DNA from: an uncultured Granulosicoccaceae bacterium
Lineage (GTDB): Bacteria; Pseudomonadota; Gammaproteobacteria; Granulosicoccales; Granulosicoccaceae
Direction: 5' to 3'
Assembly: GCA_938045275.1 (NCBI GenBank)
Contig: CALIMV010000350.1
Coordinates: 1 to 46,136, forward strand
Length of the DNA stretch: 46,136 bases
Every line of letters begins with the position of its first letter. Position 1 is the stretch's first letter. Position numbers and translations under genes: made by a program. Positions 36,127 to 43,823 of the stretch are shown here, piece by piece. The notes below the pieces were generated by a model. It was not told where the DNA came from. It ran no database searches and was given only the letters and a program-made list of their open reading frames with translations.

Positions 36127-38727
36127 ATGGTCACTACCTCAGAAATACGCGAACGATTTTTATCTTTCTTCAGCTCAAATGGGCATGAAGTTGTTGCATC
36201 GGGTTCCCTGGTGCCAGGCAACGATAAAACACTGCTGTTTACTAATGCTGGCATGGTTCAGTTCAAGGATTTGTTCACCGGAGATGAGGTGCGCGACTAC
36301 AAACGCGCGACTACCTCTCAACGCTGTGTCCGTGCTGGCGGCAAACATAATGATTTAGATAACGTGGGTTACACCGCTCGGCACCATACGTTTTTTGAAA
36401 TGCTGGGAAATTTCAGCTTTGGCGATTATTTCAAAGAAGATGCCATTCAATATGCGTGGAAATTCTTAACTGACGATCTTGGTCTGCCGGCTTCAAAGCT
36501 CTGGATTACTGTATTTGAAGAAGATGATGAAGCCGAAGATATCTGGATTAATCAGATTGGTATTCCAAAAGAGCGTGTTATTCGGATTGGTGCCAAAGAT
36601 AACTTCTGGATGATGGGTGACACCGGGCCGTGTGGTCCGTGCTCCGAGATTTTCTATGATCACGGTGAGGAAGTCTGGGGAGGGCCACCTGGCTCACCTG
36701 AAGAAGATGGTGATCGGTTTATTGAAATCTGGAACCTGGTATTCATGCAATATGACAGGTCGGCCGATGGCACGATGACGCCTTTGCCAAAACCGTGTGT
36801 GGATACTGGCATGGGCCTGGAACGCACCGCTGCAGTTTTACAGCACGTTCATAGCAACTACGAAATAGATTTATTCAAAAATTTGATTCAAGCCATTGTC
36901 AATATTACCGGCACTAAAGACCTTGAAAGCGCTTCATTAAATGTCATAGCCGACCATATTCGATCGTGCGCGTTCCTGATTACAGATGGTGTTATTCCTA
37001 GCAATGAAGGGCGAGGCTATGTGTTGCGACGAATCATTCGTCGAGCCATTCGTCATGGGCATAAGTTGGGCGTTGAATCACCTTTTTTCCATAAGCTCAC
37101 TTCTGCTTTGATTAAAGAGATGGGAACGGCATACCCAGAGCTTGTTGCTGCCAAACATACAGTCGAGGAGCAGCTGTTAAAAGAAGAAGAGCGATTCGCT
37201 GTAACACTTTCAGCGGGTATGAAAATCTTTGATGATGAGGTGGCTGCCTTGTCAACCAAGGTGATTCCCGGGGACGTGGTTTTCAAACTGTATGACACTT
37301 ACGGCTTTCCAGTCGACCTGACTGCCGATATTGCTCGTGAGCGTGAACTCGAGGTTGATCAAGCTGGCTTTGAAGAACATATGGAGGCGCAGCGCATGCG
37401 CGCACGTGCAGCCAGCAACTTTGGGGTAACTGGTGGTGAATTACCTGTTTCCGATTCGAGTACGAATTTTCTTGGCTACGATGTGCTTGACTCAAATGCA
37501 ACTATTGCAGAGCTGTATGTAGATGGTGCAGCAGTTGATGAAGTTCAACAAGGACAAAATGCCTGGGTAGTGCTTGATCAAACGCCATTTTATGCAGAGT
37601 CAGGAGGGCAGGTTGGTGACACAGGTGCTCTGAGTAATGATTCATTGCGGTTTTCAGTAATTGATACCCAAAAATCACGAACTACATTTATGCACGCCGG
37701 TGTACTTGAATCGGGCAAGCTGGCGGTTGGCGATAATATCAAGGCTAAAGTTGATAGCGAGCGTCGCTCTCAGATTAAACGACACCATTCAGCAACACAC
37801 TTATTACACGGTGCATTGCGTGAGGTGCTAGGTGCTCATGTCGAACAGAAAGGGTCGCTGGTTAATGACCAGCATTTACGCTTCGACTTTTCTCATTCAA
37901 GTCCTGTAACGCCTGAACAACTGGTTCAAGTGGAGCAGTGGATTGATAAAGAAGTCAGGCGTAATAGCCCTTGTGTTACTCAGCAGATGAGCATGGACGA
38001 AGCGGTAGCTGCTGGTGCTATTGCATTATTTGGAGAGAAGTACGGTTCTGAGGTGCGAGTTGTTACATTGGGAGATCAGTCCATCGAACTCTGCGGAGGC
38101 ACGCACGTTGAAGCAACCGGAGATCTGGGCGCAGTGAAGGTAACGGCTGAAACTGGCGTTGCAGCCGGGGTTCGTCGAATTGAAGCTGTTAGTGGTGAAG
38201 TTGCTTTACAACACACACAACACTTGCAACAACAACTCTCAAGCATCGCCACCATGCTTAAAACTTCTCCAGCAGAAGTACTGCCAAAGCTTAAACAGAT
38301 GCAAGAACGACAACGTGAACTCGGAAGACAGGTTGAGCAATTGCAAGGCAAACTTGTCGCGCAAGCCGGTTCGAGCCTATCGGATAACGCTGAAACTCTG
38401 AACGGTGTCACAGCCCTGTTTCAAACCATTGATGGTAGTGATGCAAAAGCGTTACGCTCCGTAATGGACGAGCTTAGGCAAAAACTGGGTGACAGCGCAA
38501 TTGTGCTTGCCAGCGAGCATCAGGGTAAGGCTGTATTGGTATCTTCTGTAAGTAAGTCCTTGCATGCACAGCTAACGGCCGGCGATTTGATGAAAGTCGT
38601 CACCCAAGCATTGGGTGGTCGCGGGGGTGGTCGGGCAGATATGGCGCAGGGCGGGGCTGACTCGCTAGCCAACATCGATACGGCATTTGTAAAAGCGCGC
38701 GAGTGGGTTAGCAACGCTACAGCATAA
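36127..38727 (+). CDS. alaS: alanyl-tRNA synthetase
   Basis: About 866 residues. It charges tRNA-Ala and edits Ser/Gly errors. The class II core starts TSEIRERFLSFFSSNGHEVVASGSLVPGNDKTLLFTNAGM, with NFWMMGDTGPCGPCSEIFYD. The editing domain zinc ligands are in HHSATHLLHGAL and ELCGGTHVEATGDLG. The C-Ala domain is GGRGGGRADMAQGG. I start at MVTTSEIR by comparison with E. coli MSKSTAEIR; an ATG six codons upstream (36109) has AGGG 11 bases before it and may be the real start. The upstream MITE-like element means the promoter is probably within or just after that element. Confidence 0.96.
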   Translation: MVTTSEIRERFLSFFSSNGHEVVASGSLVPGNDKTLLFTNAGMVQFKDLFTGDEVRDYKRATTSQRCVRAGGKHNDLDNVGYTARHHTFFEMLGNFSFGDYFKEDAIQYAWKFLTDDLGLPASKLWITVFEEDDEAEDIWINQIGIPKERVIRIGAKDNFWMMGDTGPCGPCSEIFYDHGEEVWGGPPGSPEEDGDRFIEIWNLVFMQYDRSADGTMTPLPKPCVDTGMGLERTAAVLQHVHSNYEIDLFKNLIQAIVNITGTKDLESASLNVIADHIRSCAFLITDGVIPSNEGRGYVLRRIIRRAIRHGHKLGVESPFFHKLTSALIKEMGTAYPELVAAKHTVEEQLLKEEERFAVTLSAGMKIFDDEVAALSTKVIPGDVVFKLYDTYGFPVDLTADIARERELEVDQAGFEEHMEAQRMRARAASNFGVTGGELPVSDSSTNFLGYDVLDSNATIAELYVDGAAVDEVQQGQNAWVVLDQTPFYAESGGQVGDTGALSNDSLRFSVIDTQKSRTTFMHAGVLESGKLAVGDNIKAKVDSERRSQIKRHHSATHLLHGALREVLGAHVEQKGSLVNDQHLRFDFSHSSPVTPEQLVQVEQWIDKEVRRNSPCVTQQMSMDEAVAAGAIALFGEKYGSEVRVVTLGDQSIELCGGTHVEATGDLGAVKVTAETGVAAGVRRIEAVSGEVALQHTQHLQQQLSSIATMLKTSPAEVLPKLKQMQERQRELGRQVEQLQGKLVAQAGSSLSDNAETLNGVTALFQTIDGSDAKALRSVMDELRQKLGDSAIVLASEHQGKAVLVSSVSKSLHAQLTAGDLMKVVTQALGGRGGGRADMAQGGADSLANIDTAFVKAREWVSNATA

Positions 38728-38775
38728 GTGCAGCAAGTTGCGTGTGTATATAGGTTCAACGTTGGCAATGGTTAA

Positions 38776-40014
38776 ATGGCATTTCTGGTAAAAAAATTCG
38801 GCGGTACGTCGGTTGGCACTGTCGAGCGCATCAAACACGTAGCCAAGTTACTGGTTGCTGCAAAGCAATCAGGCGACGATGTGGTGGTAGTGGTGTCTGC
38901 TATGTCAGGCGAGACTAACCGATTGGTTGCGCTGGCGCGCGAAATGATGCCCGCAGTGGTTGATGTTCGCGAACTCGATGTGTTGTTATCGACAGGTGAA
39001 CAAGTCACGATTGCATTGTTGGCAATGGCGTTAAAAGAGCTTGGCGTGGAAGCGCGTTCCTACACTGGCTCACAAGTCCGAATTTTGACGGACAGCAGTC
39101 ATAGCAAAGCTCGCATCATCAATATAGACAAAGCACCAATCATGAACGATATCGAACAGGGACACATAGTAGTAGTCGCTGGATTTCAAGGTGTCGATGA
39201 ACGCGGCAATATTACGACGTTGGGACGAGGCGGCTCAGATACTTCAGCCGTTGCATTGGCGGCAGCGCTGGGTTGCGATGAGTGTCAAATTTATACCGAC
39301 GTTGACGGTGTATACACCACCGACCCCAGAGTAGAGAGCCGTGCCCGGCGCCTGGAAAAAATTACGTTCGAAGAAATGCTTGAAATGGCTAGCCTAGGCT
39401 CAAAAGTACTGCAAATCAGGGCAGTAGAGTTTGCTGGCAAATATAATGTGCCGTTGCGAGTTCTTTCAAGCTTTGAACCAGGTGACGGGACATTAATAAC
39501 GCTAGATGATGAGGAAAACCAAATGGAACAGGCGCTTGTTTCGGGAATAGCATTCAATCGGGATGAGGCACAGATTACAGTTGCAGGCGTGGCAGATAAG
39601 CCTGGTATTGCGTATTCAATACTGGGTCCGATTGCCGATTTGAATATCGAAGTCGATGTAATTCTGCAGAATATTGGTGAGAATGGGTTAACTGACTTTA
39701 CTTTTACGGTTCATCGAGATGAGTATGGGCGGGTAATAGAGTTTCTGAAGAGCCGTCAAGATGAGCTTGGAGCGGAGCTAATACATGGTAATGATCGCAT
39801 CGTGAAGCTGTCAATAGTGGGTGTCGGTATGCGATCACACGCTGGAATAGCGAGCCGCATGTTTAAAGCACTTGCGGACAACGGAATTAATCTTCGTATG
39901 ATCACTACATCAGAAATAAAAATTTCGGTGGTGATCGATGAAAACTTTCTTGAGCTGGGTGTTCGTTCCTTACATGAGGAGTTTGAATTGGCAGAACCTA
40001 CTCAAACGAGCTGA
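38776..40014 (+). CDS. lysC: aspartate kinase, alpha subunit
   Basis: 412 residues. First step of Lys/Thr/Met/diaminopimelate synthesis. The kinase domain starts FLVKKFGGTSVG and includes LLSTGEQVTIALLAMALKE and TTLGRGGSDTSAVALAAALG. Two C-terminal ACT domains follow (VAGVADKPGIAYSILGPIADLNIEVDVI and LSIVGVGMRSHAGIASRMFKALADNGIN), the feedback site for Lys/Thr. Placement between alaS and csrA matches pseudomonads. It contains an internal start (39523) for a beta subunit, as in other alpha2beta2 aspartokinases. Confidence 0.96.
   Translation: MAFLVKKFGGTSVGTVERIKHVAKLLVAAKQSGDDVVVVVSAMSGETNRLVALAREMMPAVVDVRELDVLLSTGEQVTIALLAMALKELGVEARSYTGSQVRILTDSSHSKARIINIDKAPIMNDIEQGHIVVVAGFQGVDERGNITTLGRGGSDTSAVALAAALGCDECQIYTDVDGVYTTDPRVESRARRLEKITFEEMLEMASLGSKVLQIRAVEFAGKYNVPLRVLSSFEPGDGTLITLDDEENQMEQALVSGIAFNRDEAQITVAGVADKPGIAYSILGPIADLNIEVDVILQNIGENGLTDFTFTVHRDEYGRVIEFLKSRQDELGAELIHGNDRIVKLSIVGVGMRSHAGIASRMFKALADNGINLRMITTSEIKISVVIDENFLELGVRSLHEEFELAEPTQTS
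39511..40014 (+). other. internal translation start for the aspartokinase beta subunit
   Basis: Within lysC a GAGGA site (39511-39515) lies seven bases before an in-frame ATG at 39523 (residue 250, MEQALVSGIAFNRDEA). It would yield a 163-residue protein made of the two ACT domains. Corynebacterium and Bacillus LysC beta subunits start at the equivalent position. The signal is clear in the sequence; use of it here is inference. Confidence 0.65.
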
Positions 40015-40217
40015 TTCACGTTAATACGGCAATATATAACGTACTAGGTCTCGTCTAACATAGGTTTTTAATGACGAAGTAATGACGGAACGTTTCGGGA
40101 GTGTGAATTTAATCGATTGATGTGTCGACGTTGCGACAAGCAACACAAGAAGCTGACATACTTCATACACTGTTTACGCACTAGCCAGCGTGAATGCAGA
40201 CTTGGAGAAGTAAAAGT

Positions 40218-40433
40218 ATGTTGATACTCACTCGCAGGGTTGGAGAGACGCTAATGATCGGTGACGAAGTTACTGTTACTGTTCTTGGAGTGAAAGGTAA
40301 CCAGGTTCGAATAGGTGTTAACGCACCAAAAGAGATAGCAGTTCATCGCGAGGAAATTTACGAGCGAATAAAAAAGGAAGAAGCGGAAGAGGAATCTGCA
40401 CTTCTTGATGCGGTTGTAGAAGAGGGCGAGTAG
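40218..40433 (+). CDS. csrA: carbon storage regulator CsrA
   Basis: 71 residues. A dimeric RNA-binding protein that recognises GGA motifs in mRNA leaders. [51 protein letters not shown] is the canonical sequence, including the C-terminal Arg of VHREE. A longer acidic tail ([18 protein letters not shown]) replaces the short E. coli end. The start at MLILTRR is fixed by the family; its leader contains GGAGA about ten bases before the ATG, which could allow self-repression. It precedes the tRNA pair as in E. coli. Confidence 0.96.
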   Translation: MLILTRRVGETLMIGDEVTVTVLGVKGNQVRIGVNAPKEIAVHREEIYERIKKEEAEEESALLDAVVEEGE

Positions 40434-40692
40434 AGAATACAGCCAAAGGTAAGATCTGCACGGCGCAATTCATACCTGGCATCAGTGCCCAATCTGTAGC
40501 GCGCAGTTCAATTCTGCTAAAGTCGCTCTGTTTCGTGAAGCCTCTATTACAGGGGCGTAAATGTAAGCAGAAACGTTCATTTTCAAGCGAATTAGCAGCG
40601 TTTCTCGAAATAACCGAATTAAAATCGAAATAATCGTCACAGGTTGTTGACGATATGTGGTGTACGCGCCATAATTCGCGGCTTGGAGTTAC

Positions 40693-40769
40693 GCGCCCGT
40701 AGCTCAGTTGGATAGAGTACCTGGCTACGAACCAGGCGGTCGGAGGTTCGAATCCTTCCGGGCGCGCCA
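40693..40769 (+). tRNA. tRNA-Arg (anticodon ACG)
   Basis: A 77-nt cloverleaf with encoded CCA. The acceptor GCGCCCG pairs with CGGGCGC, discriminator G. The D-arm is AGCTCAGTTGGATAGAGT. The anticodon stem CCTGG/CCAGG encloses CTACGAA, giving anticodon ACG (read as inosine, CGU/CGC/CGA). The T-arm is GGAGG-TTCGAAT-CCTTCC. E. coli has the argV-type ACG tRNAs in the same place after csrA. Confidence 0.97.
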
Positions 40770-40863
40770 ATTCACTCCAAAATTTACTGCCAATACACTG
40801 TACGGTATTGTCTCAACCCGCTGTAACAGTGCGACATTAGCGTAACTTGCTAATAACACCTCC

Positions 40864-40955
40864 GGAGAGGTGGCCGAGTGGCTGAAGGCGCTCCCCTGCT
40901 AAGGGAGTATACGTTTTAAAGCGTATCGAGGGTTCGAATCCCTCTCTCTCCGCCA
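40864..40955 (+). tRNA. tRNA-Ser (anticodon GCT)
   Basis: A 92-nt class II tRNA with encoded CCA. The acceptor GGAGAGG pairs with TCTCTCC (one G-U), discriminator G. The anticodon stem CTCCC/GGGAG encloses CTGCTAA, anticodon GCT. The long variable arm is TATACGTTTTAAAGCGTATC, self-complementary. The T-arm is GAGGG-TTCGAAT-CCCTC. It corresponds to E. coli serV next to the arg tRNAs, in reversed order. Confidence 0.97.
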
Positions 40956-41018
40956 GTTTATGAAGAAACAAAATCCATCCCACGCATTAACTTCAGGTAG
41001 TGTATTTATTCCCGCCAA

Positions 41019-41125
41019 GAGAGGGATTTGAACCCAGGGTTCGACAAACGGCGAACGCCGTTTGGGCAACGCAAGCCAGCTTGCGTTGGGGCGGAGCCCC
41101 GAGGCGCAGCCGAGTCAATCCCTCT
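41019..41125. repeat. multi-hairpin, tRNA-tail-like intergenic element, copy 1
   Basis: A closing stem AGAGGGATT (41020-41028) pairs with AATCCCTCT (41117-41125). Inside are hairpins CAAACGGC-GAAC-GCCGTTTG (41045-41064), CAACGCAAG-CCAG-CTTGCGTTG (41067-41088), GGGGC-GGA-GCCCC (41088-41100) and a weak GGC-GCA-GCC. GGGATTTGAACCC at 41023-41035 is the complement of a canonical tRNA T-arm. On the minus strand the end of the element resembles the 3' end of the tRNA-Ser just upstream. No protein-coding content is likely. Confidence 0.7.
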
Positions 41126-41226
41126 ATTAACACTCGTGCAATGGTCTGCGGGTTGGATGCCCCAATTTAATATTCGTCATATTCGTGGGCGCCAAAATTT
41201 CAGCCAATTAATCAACCTACATCCAT

Positions 41227-41271
41227 GAGAGGGATTTGAACCCAGGGTTCGACAAACGGCACAGCCGTTTG
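41227..41271. repeat. tRNA-tail-like element, copy 2 (partial)
   Basis: Its first 34 bases are identical to copy 1 (41019-41052), then the hairpin CAAACGGC-ACA-GCCGTTTG has the same stem but a different loop. The rest of copy 1, including the closing right arm, is missing. Downstream sequence to about 41500 is unrelated and has no recognised gene. Confidence 0.75.
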
Positions 41272-41510
41272 GGCTATTTGAACGCCCATTTCACCGAGAG
41301 CCCACGTCGGATCGGTCGGCTTGACGAAAACTTTAGCTAAACGATCACAAATAACGTAAATTCCAGCCGAATACCGCCAGCCAACACGTTGTCTGAGATG
41401 TGAGCGTACAACAATTCCCAATTAGCTAAAAGTTCATCCTTAGTGCGCCGATACACGATTAATCGGGTTTTATTGCACCTGATTTTCTTTTGGTCAAATC
41501 GGTAATTGAG

Positions 41511-42101
41511 ATGCTAGTTAAGATGTTCAGTATAGCCACACTGATGGTATTGACGTGGGTTTCAGCACAACTGCTCCACACACAGCGCGCAATGAATGCC
41601 GAGCAGGCAGAATTTCAAAGTGCAATAGCCGACTTGCGTGCTGAACTTGCCGATGCCTTGGCACAGACTGAATCGAATAGCCATGAGCTCATGTCACGCC
41701 TGGATAAACTCACTGCTGACAAACTGAAGCTCGCTAGTGCCAAAGCGCCAATTGCTCAGAAACCAAAGAAAGTAAAAAAACAGCAAGAGGTACAGAAAAA
41801 TCAGCAAGTAGTAAAAATGATGGAAGCAGAACCGCTGAAAAATGCGTATGACACTGTCCTAAAAGCGGATCTAGCCGCATCAGAAAAACAGGGAACAGAG
41901 GCGGCAAAATTATTAGAGTCCACAAAGACGGCCATTTGGAAAACCAGTGAAAAATGGGAAAACAGTAAAGACGAATTACGCGATCTCATGGCACCAATCG
42001 ATATTCTTGCGGCGAAGTGGAATCGCGGCGACTATTCAGGCAACAGCGAAACAATACAGAAAGTGCTTCTCGAGGTACTGGAAAAGCAGTCTCAGCCATA
42101 G
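41511..42101 (+). CDS. membrane-anchored coiled-coil protein of unknown function
   Basis: About 196 residues. An N-terminal membrane segment (FSIATLMVLTWVSAQLL) is followed by a coiled coil (MNAEQAEFQSAIADLRAELADALAQ), a Lys/Gln-rich linker (QKPKKVKKQQEVQKNQQ) and a helical C-terminal domain (AAKLLESTKTAIWKTSEKWENSKDELRDLM). No family is recognised. The start is uncertain: TTG at 41490, ATG at 41511 and ATG at 41523 are all possible and none has a strong Shine-Dalgarno. It is the first gene of the packed envelope cluster that continues to the right edge, 19 bases before the next gene. Confidence 0.7.
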   Translation: MLVKMFSIATLMVLTWVSAQLLHTQRAMNAEQAEFQSAIADLRAELADALAQTESNSHELMSRLDKLTADKLKLASAKAPIAQKPKKVKKQQEVQKNQQVVKMMEAEPLKNAYDTVLKADLAASEKQGTEAAKLLESTKTAIWKTSEKWENSKDELRDLMAPIDILAAKWNRGDYSGNSETIQKVLLEVLEKQSQP

Positions 42102-42120
42102 CCGTTAATAGTACCCCACA

Positions 42121-42642
42121 ATGAAATCGCTCAACGAATCAAATTTCGCCACAATCGCTGCCTACAGTCGCGCACTGTACGTATTCATGGTCGCTTGCAT
42201 GCCGATTTTAGTGGCGGGTTTCTTATCCCAGATTGTTTTCGTCAGTGGTGGAGTAGCTCGTGATGACGGAATAGGATACCAGTCCGAACATGCCTATTTT
42301 AACTTTCCAGTTGCTGGCGTTTTAGTAGACGACGAATTTGAAGTGAGTGGTCGAATTGATTCCATACCCAACGATGAAACAGTCTATCTAGTTGAACGTG
42401 TGAACAATCATTTTTGGCCCAAGCTACGACTTGGCACTGAACCAACCTCGTTTCGACGAACTCAAAAAACCAGTCCTGGAAAAGGCTACAAATATACAAT
42501 AGAACTTTTGTCAGCCAATGCTGCAGCGCAAACACGAATCGAAAATTGGTTTGCGCAAGGAAAAAAGACTGGCCAATATCCCGGCATAGACGTCATGGAT
42601 AGTGTGAACGTATTAGCAAAAGTCAGGGTTGTACACCAATGA
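42121..42642 (+). CDS. membrane-anchored extracytoplasmic protein, unknown function
   Basis: 173 residues. One membrane segment (VFMVACMPILVAGFLSQIVFV, about residues 21-41) is followed by a beta-rich extracytoplasmic domain of about 120 residues: FEVSGRIDSIPNDETVYLVERVNNHFWPK and GYKYTIELLSANAAAQTRIENWF, then GQYPGIDVMDSVNVLAKVRV. Alternating hydrophobic residues suggest an immunoglobulin-like sandwich, but I do not recognise the family. Its stop overlaps the acyltransferase start by four bases (ATGA), so the two are made together and probably act together. Confidence 0.75.
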   Translation: MKSLNESNFATIAAYSRALYVFMVACMPILVAGFLSQIVFVSGGVARDDGIGYQSEHAYFNFPVAGVLVDDEFEVSGRIDSIPNDETVYLVERVNNHFWPKLRLGTEPTSFRRTQKTSPGKGYKYTIELLSANAAAQTRIENWFAQGKKTGQYPGIDVMDSVNVLAKVRVVHQ

Positions 42643-43823
42643 GCGCGGAGCAGGTAAATACTGCCGCCGGGCGTATGAACTGGCTTGATGGTGCAAGATT
42701 GGCTGCCGCGTTTTGCATTATTGGTATTCACACCTCGAGCGATTCTACAGGTGGTGCTTTTAGTCAAGCAGCTGCGCATGATCGTGTGTTCCCTGTATTA
42801 ATGCGTAGCGTCTCTGAGATGGCCAGTACAGAATTTTTCATTCTGGTGTCCTTGTTCTTATTGTCGTTAAAGCTAACGAAATCATCCTTACAGTTCGCTC
42901 CAACCATGCTTCAACAGGCTCAAAGGTTGTTGGTACCGTTTGCATTCTGGACTGGGTTCTACGTGTTTTTTCGGCTGTACAAAGCCAGCCATTTTGGTTA
43001 CGACCAGGCTATTGTTGAGCAAATTGGCTCACTACAACATTGGGTAGGATTTTTCTTGCTTGGGAATGCTAATTTTCATATGCATTTTCTACCCACATTA
43101 TTTTTACTATTACTGTTTCACCGACTGTACAAATTAGCGATCGGGTACCCGTTGCTTGGTTTGCTCGTTGTTCCAATGCTGTATTTGAATTTCGCAGTTT
43201 CAGAATGGGTGTGGGGCACAATAAATGATCCAGTGTTGCGCGAATACGCAATTCGTTTTATAAAAATCATGACCTATACCGGCTATGGATTCTTTGCTTA
43301 TAGCTTGTTTGGATTTTGGCAGCGTGGAATTAAACCTGATTTGGCGAAAGCACTGTTTGGTTTAAGCCTGTTTTTTGTCTTTATTGGATTTTTAATCAAG
43401 CTCATTTATGCTCAGAAAGTTGGTGTGGCAGGCGAATTTATAGTAAGACGCGGAATTATCTACTACGGACATTATTTGTTGCCATGTGCAGTTCTCGCTG
43501 CATTTATGTCGTCTTGGTTTCTGAGCTGGCCAGATAGCCTGTCGAAATGGTCTTGCTTTTCTTTTGGAATGTATTTGATTCATCCCGCCATTATGGACAT
43601 TGTTGATGTCGCGTTTATCGGCGCATCAATTAAACCGGATTGGTATGTATTCCTTAAATACTGCTTAACAGCGTTTCTATCACTGGGCATCACTATGGCA
43701 ATAGGTAAAGCCAAAGCGATAGCCTGGATTGTGGGATTGGGACCATTGCCCTGGATAGGTCCTATTGCAATTGCACCTCAGTCGAGCGTGCAGACAAATC
43801 AGGTCAAACATAACGTACAATGA
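42639..43823 (+). CDS. acyltransferase family 3 membrane protein
   Basis: 394 residues, about ten predicted membrane segments. The family start is clear: NWLDGARLAAAFCIIGIHTSS, with the conserved Arg20 and the catalytic His31. Members (OafA, WecH, NodX, OpgC relatives) transfer acetyl or succinyl groups onto sugars of surface polysaccharides from the cytoplasmic side. Later segments include FSFGMYLIHPAIMDIVD, typical of the family. It overlaps the preceding gene by four bases, and its own end overlaps the DUF3131 gene start by four bases, so three genes form one translationally coupled unit. Confidence 0.88.
   Translation: MSAEQVNTAAGRMNWLDGARLAAAFCIIGIHTSSDSTGGAFSQAAAHDRVFPVLMRSVSEMASTEFFILVSLFLLSLKLTKSSLQFAPTMLQQAQRLLVPFAFWTGFYVFFRLYKASHFGYDQAIVEQIGSLQHWVGFFLLGNANFHMHFLPTLFLLLLFHRLYKLAIGYPLLGLLVVPMLYLNFAVSEWVWGTINDPVLREYAIRFIKIMTYTGYGFFAYSLFGFWQRGIKPDLAKALFGLSLFFVFIGFLIKLIYAQKVGVAGEFIVRRGIIYYGHYLLPCAVLAAFMSSWFLSWPDSLSKWSCFSFGMYLIHPAIMDIVDVAFIGASIKPDWYVFLKYCLTAFLSLGITMAIGKAKAIAWIVGLGPLPWIGPIAIAPQSSVQTNQVKHNVQ

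Noticed and set aside
40318..40770. 150-codon minus-strand frame beginning MARPEGFEPPTAWF
   Set aside because: It starts in the antisense of tRNA-Arg and runs through csrA; this MARPEGFEPPTAW beginning is a familiar artefact of tRNA antisense translation.
41020..41035. A third, minus-strand tRNA gene at the T-arm-like sequence
   Set aside because: Only a T-arm-like stretch is present; no D-arm, anticodon arm or acceptor partner can be assembled from the flanking bases.
41028..41228. 66-codon plus-strand frame beginning MNPGFDKRRTPFGQRK
   Set aside because: It is a translation of the hairpin repeat; the peptide reflects palindromic DNA and has no ribosome binding site.
41019..41271. CRISPR array suggested by the two repeat copies
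   Set aside because: There are only two copies, the second incomplete, with a spacing of about 170 bases and internal hairpins; no cas genes are present.
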